Part shown: piece by piece, positions 22,853-34,393 of the stretch
Position numbering within the stretch: position 1 is the first letter of the stretch
Layout: each line of letters begins with the position of its first letter
Origin: Linepithema humile
Lineage: Eukaryota > Arthropoda > Insecta > Hymenoptera > Formicidae
NCBI RefSeq assembly: GCF_040581485.1
Contig: NC_090135.1
Span: forward strand, 12,145,001 to 12,209,000
Length of the DNA stretch: 64,000 nt
Direction of reading: 5' to 3'
Made by a program: the position numbers and the translations under genes
The notes under the pieces: generated by a model
What the model was told of the DNA's origin: nothing
Seen by the model: only the letters and a program-made list of their open reading frames with translations
The model's database searches: none

Positions 22853-22874
22853 TTTTTTTTTTTTTTTTTTTTTT
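22853..22874 (+). repeat. Poly(T) run
   Basis: A run of 22 T between the two first-exon copies, at the same relative place as CGCTTTTTG in copy B (near 23307). Confidence 0.9.
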
Positions 22875-22939
22875 AAAAATCAAGTTGTTTTCAAGATGTC
22901 TGTCTAAATGTATCATATTTATTTTAAATTAATTTCTAG

Positions 22940-23250
22940 CTTAAATGCGATTGGCTCGCTACTTTGGCGCTTTTGAGAAATGCAATTGTCATCGTTGCAA
23001 GCTTCATGTCAGTTGCGGGATTTCGTCACGGCAGATCGCGTTCGAATCGCTCCGTCTTTTGTTGTGTTTGTTATCGCTTATAAGTGAATCTCTCGGACGG
23101 AGGAGTATCGCGAGTGTATTCCGTAAAGTATCAGTCGTAATCATAGTATATTAAACACCGTGTAAAATTGCTGTGTGTCAATATCGCGATCGCGGTTTTA
23201 ACAATGGCAATCCGTCTGTCCGTGCAGAATTGATCAGCAATCATCGCCAG
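22940..23250 (+). promoter_or_regulatory. Candidate alternative first exon and promoter, copy B
   Basis: Diverged tandem copy of the 22440-22765 unit. It ends with a possible donor CGCCAG|GTATAT at 23250/23251. An ATG near 23203 opens only ten codons. It probably represents an alternative 5' untranslated exon of the same downstream gene, by analogy with copy A. Confidence 0.35.
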
Positions 23251-23374
23251 GTATATATATATATTTTCATATAGTCGTTCTCTAATTAGCTATGTCTCAA
23301 TTACGCTTTTTGTATTAATTTATTATTATGATCATGTCTAATAGCTCAAGTATATCGAGAGATTGATACATCTT

Positions 23375-23590
23375 TCAATTTAAAATTGGTCGTTGGAATG
23401 TACGATGGTTTAGCAGTTGCCTGAAATTGTCTTTAGCGCCATCTGTGGTCGGTTGTAAAAATGAATTAGTCCACTGTCGTATTTTCTGAAGATAACTAAG
23501 ATTAACACAAATTTCTTTCTTATCTACACTAAGCAATTGTATCAAGTTTGCGTTTATTGTCGTGTTGCTAAGCAACGCCCAGTCGGCCAT
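23375..23590 (-). CDS. Short ORF with good start context, 71 residues
   Basis: Not recognised. The minus-strand ATG at 23590 has a favourable context (AAAATGGCC). The frame encodes 71 residues starting MADWALLSNTTINANLIQLL and ending RTFQRPILN, without low complexity. It lies between a candidate first exon and a candidate second exon of a plus-strand gene, so it could be a small gene with a divergent promoter, a first coding exon, or chance. An RFX-type palindrome overlaps codons 6-9, which may mean that the conserved signal here is regulatory rather than coding. Confidence 0.3.
   Translation of the reverse strand: MADWALLSNTTINANLIQLLSVDKKEICVNLSYLQKIRQWTNSFLQPTTDGAKDNFRQLLNHRTFQRPILN
23564..23576. 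promoter_or_regulatory. Palindromic RFX X-box-like site
   Basis: GTTGCTAAGCAAC consists of two perfect inverted half-sites, GTTGCT and AGCAAC, separated by one base. It fits the X-box consensus bound by RFX factors, which control ciliary genes (family knowledge). Confidence 0.45.
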
Positions 23591-23765
23591 TTTATATTAT
23601 CTACATAAACAATATCTTAACTTTAATCGTCGCGTTTCTTGCATTTTATAGTCGTTAAAAATGACTAAGCGCATATACAAGTTATCATCGGCAATGAGAA
23701 AGTGGTTTCGGTTGTCTCATTGTATCCAGTAGCAAATGTCAATTAATTTGTTCCTTCCATTCCAG

Positions 23766-23854
23766 TTCCTTTCAATCCATTTCCAGTTCGGTAGAAGGAC
23801 AGGTTATAGGAGGCAATCCAGGAAATCTCGATGCAAAGCGACTGCTGTAGTCCG
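23766..23854 (+). CDS. Candidate common second exon with a start codon
   Basis: Bounded by an acceptor (ATTCCAG, 23765; an alternative CCAG ends at 23786) and a strong donor (CCG|GTGAGT, 23854/23855). An ATG at 23831 gives MQSDCCSP in phase 0 at the donor. It follows two candidate first exons with usable donors on the same strand. If joined to the candidate exon at 59579-59632 the frame stays open. The gene's identity is unknown. Confidence 0.35.
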
Positions 23855-25219
23855 GTGAGTAAATTTACTTTTATACCGATTGATTAAAAATCGAAGAAAT
23901 TTTGAATGTAATTGATTAAATGCTAGGTATCTTGAGTATTTTTTTTATAAAAAAGCATATAAACCTTTATTAAAATTAAGTACAAAAATAATAGGTACAT
24001 TTTCTCGTCGTCTTGTCTAAATCTCTAAATTACCATGCCGGCTGATGTTTGCCATTCAAAATGATCTCATTTATTATACACTTATAAGCAGCAGCGAAGA
24101 GTATCCTGTTAAAGGATCATATAGGTGTTTTTCTTCTGTATATAATTCAAGAATTTTTGCTATTTTTTTCTAAAATATTGAAAGATAAAGTAAGGAAAAA
24201 ATAATTATACAAAAGTTGAATCAATATTAATTATTTGTCAATATTAATTCGACGATTCTTGTGATTGCTGAAATTAGAAAAAAAAACTTCAACAATCATT
24301 TTTTATTATGAAAATATAAAACTCACGAGGGGGGCTTTATATGAGGTTTTAAATAGAAAGAAACGTGTAACGGGCCTTATATGGGGAAGTCTTCAAAAAA
24401 AGAATATTGACAGTTACATTGCTTTTTCTTTCCCTAATTCTTTTTTTGAAGATATAAAATATATATATATAAAATCATATATATATAAAATCATATATAT
24501 TTGCATATTTGCATATATACGTATAGAAACATGTATTATATTTATATATATTTATATATTACGACTTCGTTAACAACATAAAATGTAATTATTCACATAA
24601 CACAATAATTCGTGATGTAATAAAATATTATAACGATCTGCTTTTGTACTGGATAGGCCGACGCGCACGTTATACACAAAGTGTTCTTGCATTATCGAAA
24701 AATATTTCACCGACAGATCCTTTGAATTTAAAGTCGTCTCATTTTTCAATAAAAATTGAACTGAATAAGTGAAGTGAATAATAAAGTGAAAAATTTAATT
24801 TTAACTTAAATAACTAGTAATTTTATTAAATATTTAAATTAGGAATAATTTAATTAACAATTAAAAATAATTTTTTAACAATTAATTTCAACAATTTTGA
24901 AGATTCTGCTGTTAAAATATTTTTCGTTAGTATTAGATCACCCCAGATACAATATATATTTTTTCAATTTCTCCAAGGAAAATACAAAAATTCGCACTTT
25001 TTGAGCACGTTTAAAACTAAATGGAGCTGCTTGACTCTAACTTTGATTTACGATCAAGACAGAGATCGCACAGCCATATTTAGCTAAATGCGTGCATTAT
25101 TTACTTCTCTTCATTTGAAAGGAAATTAATCTATATTTTTTTCGCGCGGCCCTCGACCGCTTTGAGTATTATTGCATCGCATTATTAAAAAAAAAGACGT
25201 CTCCTACGTTTAAATTCTC

Positions 25220-25233
25220 GTTACCATGGTAAC
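25220..25233. promoter_or_regulatory. Perfect palindromic RFX X-box
   Basis: GTTACCATGGTAAC is a perfect 14-base palindrome made of the optimal RFX half-site on each strand with a two-base spacer. This is the textbook X-box bound by RFX dimers (family knowledge). No gene start was identified next to it. Confidence 0.55.
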
Positions 25234-26792
25234 CTCGGGATTCGGATTTATATCCTTAATGGGCTAAACAGCCGCCACATTACTCCTATTAGTATTAGCT
25301 TTACGTACATGCTAGGCAAAGTATTAGGCTGAGAAGAAAATAACATTAACCTTAAAAAACGCGTTTCGAATGTAGGGAAAGTCTCAGCGATCCCTTAGAC
25401 CTCGAGTACTGAGGATTCGTGGGATCTTGACGTGCGCGCGCGTCCTGAGACTCAAAGATACGAGGATCCGAAGACTTCGTTGAGTATTATTTTATACGTG
25501 ATGCGATCAACGTAGCGGCCGTTTTGACACATCGTCAGGAAACAAATAATATTACAATGATACATTTAAAACATTTTGTAAAACAATTTTCTTCTGCATT
25601 TAAGTAATTCTAGATTTTTATTTTGGCAGTAAAATTTTTTGGCAACTTTTCAAAATGGGAGAATTATCGCGTACGATTCGCGATTTTTCCAAATAACTTG
25701 TTTTCTTTCGCATTTGCGACATGATTCGTTCATGGCGACCTTTACATTGCTCTTTTCGCGCAATCTTCCATCTATGGAGATCATTGTTGGAAGACGCGGT
25801 GTGCCACACCTCTATTCTATCCTCAGAAGGTTAACAGGCTTATACGCAACTTTTAAGAAATCGTTTAGAAATTATTATGTCATTAGACTCAGAGTAATAA
25901 AAATAATTTTTTGCGCGATAAATTTTGTGAATTAGGAATAACATATTTGGAGTAAAATAAATGATAAAAATAAAAGAATATCAGAAAAAAACAAAAAAAG
26001 AAAACATTTTTAAATTTATAAACTCAATAATCAAAGAATTCACGAGTATAAAAGTTTATGAATATGAAATTTCTAAGAGGGTATTTGAAGATATCATCTT
26101 GCGATACTTGATGAGATTGATTAATTCTTAAACACGGTGCGCTGATTGAAAATTGTCGCGTTCTTTAATATTGCATGATCCGACAACGGATCTGGCAACG
26201 GCTTTCTTTTCGCGAGATCGATCGCGCGAGTCTAATTTGCCACGCGGCTGATTAGAAGTCAGGCGGATCGCAATTCGATTCAATTGTGATTAGTGAAAGT
26301 CGCGGCGACGATATTTGTCACGGCGGTAGCTTTAAACACCCCTTATAAGGTTGCTCTCATCATCGTGATCTTTGAGTACTCTAGATGTGATGAGGCACTG
26401 CTGTAATAACGCCCTTATATCGAGGTGCCCTACAAACCAGGCAAATCCAACGGTTCTCCTTTCTACATCGATTGAGATATCCAACGTGTGACCTGATTCG
26501 CCCATTCTCCAATTAACCCTCTCATTTCGACAAATTGAATTTATTTCATCCAACAATTACAAATATAGGAAGAACGGTAGAATTATTGATTTCAAGAAAG
26601 AAAATAAACATTTTTAGATTTTACAAATTGAAAAATCACGTTATTTACGAACGGAAGACAGTCTTTTTATTTACAAATTTATTATGTGTGAAAGTACAAA
26701 GAACAAAATAGAATTATTGTAAAATTATCGGCTATAAAGAGAAAAGATAGTTTTATTTAATATTTATTATTTTTGACCCGAAAGAGAAATAT

Positions 26793-26793
<1 letters not shown>

Positions 26794-26841
<48 letters not shown>

Positions 26842-26853
26842 GAAAGAGAAAGA
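26794..26853 (+). repeat. (AG)n microsatellite
   Basis: About 36 bases of perfect AG followed by AAAG-type interruptions. Confidence 0.95.
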
Positions 26854-27483
26854 AGTTTACAGTCTTTAATTTCTTTATGGATTTTTCCTGCTTTATTACA
26901 ATAACGAAACACGAAGAGGGGCAAGATACGATCGACACGGTAAAATCATTGAAATTAGACAGCCAACTGTAATTACGATGATGTGCTGTCAGTTTTAATT
27001 AGAGCAACGTACAAGCATGATGTTAATCTTTTGCAGTTTCTCCTCCCTTCTTCTAAAAAAATCAACTAACTGCACGAGATAATGAATAAGTTCATTTTTT
27101 GACATTGCGTGCTAAAAAAGAATTAAAAAATATTATTTAGCATAAATTTTTTGTTAGCAGTCAATTGTCAAAATAGCAAAAAATACCTGACGATGTGTTT
27201 TCATACTTAATTCGCCACTCGCGTTGTCGTTTGAGTATCGGCATTAATGCGGCGGAAGAATAGTCTCGATTATCAACATACGTGACTAATTACGCAAATT
27301 GGACGAATCGGTACGGATCGGTGAGGGAGGCGATCGATTGCGGAATCACGCAAAACTTTCTAAATTTTTCAGATTTGCCAGCAAACGCTCTCAAATTTTT
27401 ACTTTAATATTCTCAATTACTGATGTGTCTCGTGTTTAAAACAAACTTGAATAAAAGCTTTGTGATATTCTACACTATATTAC

Positions 27484-28124
27484 ATTTTACATCACTTTGA
27501 AGTCTGTTTTTTCAATGATATTAAAATAAAACAAATTGGATTGACTTATCGGCACGATGCGTAGCAGCGGAGTTATTCACAAGTTGATCTGTAACATACA
27601 ACCTGACAATCTGATACAAAGTATATTTAAATTATTGCAGCGTTTTGGATAATTATTATAATAATTATTTCATAAATATTTATTTCATAAATAATTATTT
27701 TGCACATTAAACTTTTATGCAAATATCTTTTATTCAAATATCTAATAAAAGAATTATATATTTATACCTAGTAATTATAAATATTGAAAATTACAAATCT
27801 TTTACTAATGCACATATAAACTTTAAAATATTCAGTAAAAGATTTGCAATTTTTAATATTTATGGTCACTAAGTATAAATATATGTATAATTCTTTTATT
27901 AGAGATATTTGCAAAAAAAGGAATGAGTAAAAGTTTAATGTGCGAAATAATTATTTATCAAATAATTATTTTCAACGCTGCTGTATAATTTGAATGTACT
28001 TTGTATGTTACTAATAAATTTGTGGACAACTTCGCTGTTGCGCATCGTGTAGGTAAGCCAATCCAATTTGTTTCAGTTTTAATATCATAAAAAAATAGAT
28101 TTTAAAGTAATATAAGATATACAA
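27484..28124. mobile_element. Large palindromic MITE-like element, about 640 bp
   Basis: The left half (27484-27820) and right half (27826-28124) are inverted copies of each other with small indels. Shared blocks include ACAAATTGGATTG, CACGATGCG, GTAACATACAA, GCACATTAAACTTTTA, AAAAGAATTATA and GCAAATCTTTTAC or close variants. No ORF or transposase is present. The ends are not sharp enough to call a target-site duplication. Confidence 0.7.
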
Positions 28125-29721
28125 CGCATGTCAGACTAACCGTATCACTTGTTTATAGCAGATTTCTAATGTTTCTCACAAGGATATAAAAATCAGTATG
28201 CGTCGTGGCTAAATATTTGACAATTCGATCAACTTTAAATATTTTGCATTTAAAAATTACTGTAGCCTTAACATTTTAGTAAAAGGATTTTTGTCTCGAA
28301 ACGACTTCAGGAATCTATTAACAGGTGATATGGTTGGTCTGGGATATCCTGTATATTTTTATATAATGCGACTTTCTAGAGGAAGGTAATGTTGGAAAAT
28401 CTTGGAAAATCTTAAATTGAAATTAGTCAGCTGATAAGAATTAAACGTGTTGCATTTTTTGGAAGATAAGTTGCTTTCGAAAGTTCCTTTACTTTTGCGC
28501 AAAAGCAGCACAATTAATTATCTCGATAACGAATAAATTTATTTACCGCGAGGTAAATTTATCGTCAGCTGGCCAGCGCAATGCGTTGCCATCGAGTGCG
28601 CTTGTCGTGTGCACTTGTGTGCGATATGCATGCAACGTAACGCAATATCGACGCAACATGCAATTACTAGGCCTGCAATAACTCGAGGAGGTCCTTCGGA
28701 AATTCTGACCTCGTGATGTTATTACGAGGTCGTGGGCCCCGGAAAATGTAGCGCGTGTCTACAGGCTGCGCGAAAGTCCGCTCGTCTTTCTTCGCCTTCC
28801 TTTCGTCACGCTCGCCGACATGAGTATATTACATCGTGATGAAAAAGTTGCCGCAGTTTTTGAGATCGTAGCCGAAAGAATCGCGTCGATATTAGTAAAG
28901 TTAGTGATTTGTTAATCAAATTATCACTGGATAGTATTCTTTTTTTTTATCAACGATGGGCTTAATATCGCTGACGAATCGGCAGTGGATATTGTGATAC
29001 TTATCACTGAAAATTATTAATTCGAGGGCAGTTTAATCAACATTCTAAAAGAACTGTTATTTATATTCACGTTCTCAATTTGATTAACATTGTCATAACA
29101 TTACTGTATCATTATTTATTGTAAAAACACTTTCTTGAAAAGACTTATTTTATAAGTAGATAAAAAAGAGCGATTCTTACAGACGTCAATCCTGCGGCGT
29201 ATATCACTCGATAGAGTACTGATTGAAAATTATCATCGCGGTTGGTCCATTTTCTAGCTGCGCTTTCGCGAGGGAAGAGAGAGTAAAAAAAAGAGTACCA
29301 ATGAAAGAACAGCACTTACGCATTTCGTTGCGTTTGCTTCGCTTTAAACCGCTCGAGTATGTACCTAAATCACAGCTCATGCTACTAATTACTTATTAAA
29401 GGGTATTCCTCTCGATACTCTGCTCTTATCGCTCTAAGTTATTGCCTAATCTCTACGTACACGGGGTGTCTCGAAATCATCGAATGTTTCTTTTTTATTG
29501 ATCTTTCATTTTTAGAAATGAATATTTTCGTTAAGAAAATATTGAGTTGAGTTCAATTAATTCCTAAATGGATTTTACTTTAATAGAATTTTAACTTGTA
29601 GATTTATTACAAAGCATATGCAAAAATATAAAAATTGGACAAGTGAAATAAATGATAATACATTTTTATTAAAAGAAAATTGCATCTGATGGTTCTGAGG
29701 CACCTTGTGATTTTGCACACG

Positions 29722-29791
29722 CATGTGTGTATGTGTGTGTGTGTGTGTGTGCGTGCGTGCGCGTGTGCGTGTGCGTGTGTGCGTGTGTGTG

Positions 29792-29874
<83 letters not shown>

Positions 29875-29896
29875 CTATATATATATATATATATAA
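29722..29896 (+). repeat. Compound GT / GCGT / AT microsatellite
   Basis: A GT tract with GCGT variants (29722-29799) runs straight into an AT tract (29800-29895) with a few interruptions. Open frames here on both strands are artefacts of the repeat. Confidence 0.95.
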
Positions 29897-30538
29897 ATAA
29901 AAGATTTATTTTATAAAACATTTTCAACGCGTTAAATCTCCTGGCTATTAAATAATTAATCGTCAATTAGCCTATAACATCTGTCGTTTTGTCCTTGTCG
30001 TCGTCGTCATAGTCGTTGTCTCTATCGTCATTGTTATTAACGATAATTGAATGATCGTAGGAACAATAATTTCACGGATGTCATATTAGTATAAGGAGAG
30101 TGATTATCTCCTTTCTATCGTCCACAATTAATTAATAATTAATATAAAAATTCGGCAGCGTATTACCGCCGTTAGAATAGATAATCTCGCAAATAAGGGT
30201 CAAGGTTCGTAATTGAAACTTTTTCAGAATTTCTCGATTACGTAGTTCTTTTACGAAGTTTACGAAACTCGTTCAATCAGTGTACGGAATGTCGCAGAAA
30301 ATTATTTTCAATTTTCCAATTTTCTACTCTTCCAATCATTTGAAGAGTCTGTCTTTTTTCTGTGATACAACAATTTAAGTTGAGTTCGAGTTAAAATATT
30401 TAATTAAAATTTAAGAAATAATTTAAATAATTAAGTCAATTGAATTAGATAAATAAACTTAATTGTTTTGAATTACAATTTAGACAAATATGTAAATTTA
30501 CTTAGAGCAGTTTGAGTTAAACTCTAAATTAATTTAAA

Positions 30539-30544
30539 TTTATT
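30539..30544 (-). terminator. Polyadenylation signal of the zinc-finger gene
   Basis: AATAAA on the minus strand, about 300 bases past the stop codon at 30846. Confidence 0.5.
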
Positions 30545-30845
30545 TCAGATAATTCCGTTTAAATCTATTTTCAAACTGCAAATTGAAAAATTTACTTTTC
30601 AAAATTAAGTGAGTTTTTTCTAGACATTCCATACAGGATGCGTTTATCCAGCCGCTCGTCATGGTTCGCTCTTTCTTGCCAGTTTGCCTTAGTGTCATGG
30701 ATATATGCTCATGTAAAAAAAAGAAAACATAAAAAAAATAGAGAACAAGAAGAAAGTAGAGACGAGCCACGACCGTTATCTTTTCCAGAGGGAAAAAGGA
30801 AAGATATGGGCGGATTCTGTCGTGCCGCATTCGTGTCTCGTCAAA

Positions 30846-31706
30846 CTAACTGGAGGGATTACAGGCAGCTCCTGTAGGATCTACAGTCGTCTGAGCTCTG
30901 CTGGCGATGGCGGGGGACGCGGAGGTCGTGTTGGTTTCCGCCGTCGGGCTGGTATTTCCATTGTTACTGCCGGCGGTGCCGCTTGCGGAAGCGGTCTGCT
31001 GGATGCTGGCTGGTTTCTGAGTTACATGGGTCTGATAATGCTTGGCTAGATGAGCTTTCTGACGGAAACTCTTGCCACAGAGCGAGCAGGCGAACGGTTT
31101 CTCGCCGGTGTGCGTCCGGATGTGCACATTCACGCTGTACTTGTCTTTGAAGCCCTTGCTGCAGATGCTGCAGTAGTGCAAGGAACGTTCCTTCCGCTGA
31201 ACACTGCCCGGCGAGCCTCCGGAGCTGCTGCCAGTCTGTTGTTGATTCGCGTTGCCGCCGGTCTCCGTGCCGGTGCTGCCATTGCTGGCGCCGTTGGCGT
31301 TGTTACTGTTGCGATTCGCGCGTCTGACATACTTCTTCGGTGTTTTAGAGGCGATGCCGACCCGGGTGGAGGTCAGTTGCAGCTGGTTCGGTTGTTGTTG
31401 CTGTTGTTGCTCTACGTCGGTTCGTTGAACGGTCTGCGGCTGCAGTACATCTTGCTGAGGCGTCGTGACAACTACAGCGCCCAGATCAGCAGGTAACGTG
31501 ATGGTGCCGAGATTTCCGTTCTGTGGATCCAGCGTGTACATCACCGTAGTGGTTCCCGGCACATTGCAGACCGATTCGAGACAATACGATTCCACCACTT
31601 CGTTCGCGATGCTCTTCAGCTTTTCGTAGTCGCCCGGTCGGTAGGTCGTTTGATCCAGTTGCGAGAGTAGTAGATCCTCGTCGGTGCACGTCTGCATGGA
31701 GTCGTC

Positions 31707-31742
<36 letters not shown>

Positions 31743-32939
31743 TTGTTGTTGCTGCTGTTGCTGCTGCTGTTGATCCGATACCATGAGAGCCGCGTTCCCC
31801 GAGACTGGCATTGAGATAGTCGGCGGCTGCGAAGACGGCGACGACGAGGAGACCGGCTGGGCCGATCCGGTGTATAGTTTGCCTTGAAGAGCGCTTCTCA
31901 AGAGACTCTCGGCAGAATCGCCGGCTGCGAAACTCGCGTTGACGACTTCACCTCGCGCGACCGCGGCCGCGACGTCCTGTAGATTTTGGTCCGATAGCTT
32001 CCAGTCGTTGTTGTTGTCGCCGGAGCAATTGGCTGCGGACACCCGCGCGCACAATTCCTTACTCTCGACGAAACCGCTGTCGTCGGTGGTGTACTGCGAC
32101 GACGGCACGGTGAAGCCACGTCCGTCCGCGGCGTGAAACCTCTCGTTGACGTTCCTGGAGACCTCGCCGCTGGTTTGCTGCTCGTGATCCTGCTCGCCGG
32201 AGGATTGTTCCATTAAGATAGCGTCCAGGGCATCGAGATTAGGTCGGAGGGACCAGGAGTCGCCAGAAGCGGGCGGCGGGCTCTTGCAACAGTCCAGAGC
32301 GTCCATGGAGTTTGCTTCATTGTTCAGCACTGTCAACGTATAAATGGCACCGTCCGTATTTTGTCGATCGTTGGCGGCGCAGCCTGCGCGGCCTGAATTC
32401 ACCGTCTGATGATGGTCGTTTGGACCGCCGGCCGCCGTGTGAATGACGCTGTCGTTGGTATGCGCGTTCGAGGACCAACAAAATTTGTTCAGATCTTCCA
32501 ATAGGATGTTGCACGTCTGCTCCTTGCTTTCGTCATCTTGGCCCCAGTAATCGCACTCAGATTCCATGGTGGTGGCTTCGCCGGTCTGAACGCCACCATG
32601 TTGCGAGCGCACCTGGTGATGCGCGTGATGATGCTGATGATGATGGTTCAGCGAGCTGGTGATAGTCGAGACGGGTGGTAGCGCCGTCAGCGTGTTGTTG
32701 TTAGTTTCTTTGATGAAGGGCGAACCGTGTGAGCCCTCGTGGTCCTCGTGGGTTTGTTGCAGATATCCGCCCATGGTGCGACAACCACCGGTGCCGCGAT
32801 GCAGAAAGCTCTCCTCGTCGGAGACAACGCCGTCAGCCGTCGCGCAGTGCGGCGGCGGTGAAACTACAAAGTCGAAGAAATCCGTCTTTGCCAGGTCCTC
32901 GCCGCCACCTCCTGGCGCGAAAGCTTCTGTCAAGTCCAT
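30846..32939 (-). CDS. C2H2 zinc-finger transcription factor, Gln-rich, 697 residues
   Basis: A probable DNA-binding transcription factor, family not resolved. One uninterrupted coding exon of 697 codons starts with MDLTEAFAPGGGGED. Two adjacent classical C2H2 fingers lie near the C-terminus: finger 1 with Cys590, Cys593, His606 and His610, and finger 2 with Cys618, Cys621, His634 and His638. They are joined by the canonical THTGEKPF linker. Elsewhere it is low-complexity: a His-rich run near 97-108, a 22-Gln tract at 390-411 encoded by mixed CAG/CAA, a second Gln run before the fingers, and Ser/Asn/Gly-rich linkers. A stretch around 415-475 (DEDLLLSQLDQTTYRPGDYE, then SYCLESVCNV) is more ordered and may be a conserved region. 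The frame has a stop upstream near 33006, so 32939 is the likely start. A probable acceptor at 33124-33133 (CTTTCTTCCAG) marks the exon's 5' edge, implying at least one upstream untranslated exon. The locus is GC-rich against its AT-rich surroundings. Confidence 0.85.
31707..31772 (-). repeat. CAG/CAA repeat encoding 22 glutamines
   Basis: Twenty-two consecutive Gln codons, mostly CAG with CAA interruptions, in frame in the zinc-finger protein. Length is likely polymorphic. Confidence 0.9.
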
Positions 32940-34180
32940 GGAAACGATGTGGCGCCGCTCGTTGTGGTTAATGTCGTCGCTTTCCGCTTCGGTTGACCTG
33001 GATGACTAGCTCGAGTCCGTTGAATGATGTCGACGTTGACGTCCGGGCTGAATATCCTCGTCAAACACTGCGCCCGCGACTCCGTTTCATTCGCCACGGC
33101 ATCCTTGAATTCCACGGATTACCTGGAAGAAAGGAACAATTAGATTTTGACGCTATATTAACGCAGGATTTGTTTATCTTATCCGTAAGAAGTAAGACAT
33201 AATTTTTGGACATAGCAATTTTAAATCAAAGAATTAAGTTTTTTATATCGCTACATTTCGCAGTCTAGAATTTTAGTTCGAACACTAGAACAGCAGCTAC
33301 TTTGTAATATTAATAACATTACAGTTATACTAAAGCAATAGTAAGAAGCTTAGTATTAATTGATATTAAGAAATTTTAGACAAAATTTACGAACGTACTA
33401 TTCTTTGAAAGTAATACTTTAACATTCTCCAATGTTCACCAACTTGAAATTTTAATTTTTTAAATAATACTATTGATGATTATAATCTAAACGTTCTCTA
33501 TTGTAAAAATGTGGTATATTAAACATTGTTACCAATGATATAAAATTTATTTTAGATAATGTGTAATTTGTGACATAGTTTGAGACAAAAATCTATTTAT
33601 AATTTTATAGAATGGAAAACAGTCTAGTAGAAATCAAAATATAGATCTGTAAAAAATGCATTACTGACATATACTTTTAATTAGTTTACAATTTTTACAA
33701 TTTCGTATTTTTTAATGTTAAAATGTTTCTCATATTATATAAAATTATAGATAGAATTTTATTCTAAATTCTGTCCTAAGTTGTAATCTGCCTTATTTTC
33801 TCAGATTCTCAAATTTGAAATCAATTTTTTTAACAATGAATCATTGGTGGCAATCGTCAGAACTTAAATTTTTCGAACGCGGTACCAATAATTAGTATTG
33901 CAACAGTTCCGCAATTGGTGGTTTGGAAGAATAGTGTTCGGACATCCGGGAGCGCGGCGCGGTACAGCGGCTGCGATCAATTGTTGCGCACGGTTCGCGT
34001 TGTTGGCATTTAGCTTGAGTGTGGTTCTCTGCACGGCTACACTGTATTAATTTGGTACAGTGCGTTGCCGTAGCGTTGCAGGATAGCAAGCGCGGAAAAG
34101 AAGTTGCGCAAGCAAGCGAACAAGCAAGCAAGCGTTGCTCATACCACTCGGCTTATACACGCGCGCCGTCCTCTCTTCCC

Positions 34181-34393
<213 letters not shown>

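Larger units (their letters stand above)
23855..30538. other. Non-coding stretch, probably intronic or intergenic
   Basis: No supported exon. It contains an X-box palindrome, a purine microsatellite, a 640-bp palindromic element and a GT/AT microsatellite, all listed separately. Short frames at 25.6 and 26.3-26.6 kb show no recognisable protein. Confidence 0.45.

Noticed and set aside
28290..28312. CTCGAAACGAC, resembling half a hammerhead core
   Set aside because: No CUGANGA partner or pairing stems are nearby on the same strand.
29607..29966. Long overlapping ORFs over the GT/AT tract
   Set aside because: Reading frames through dinucleotide repeats stay open on both strands; there is no coding signal.
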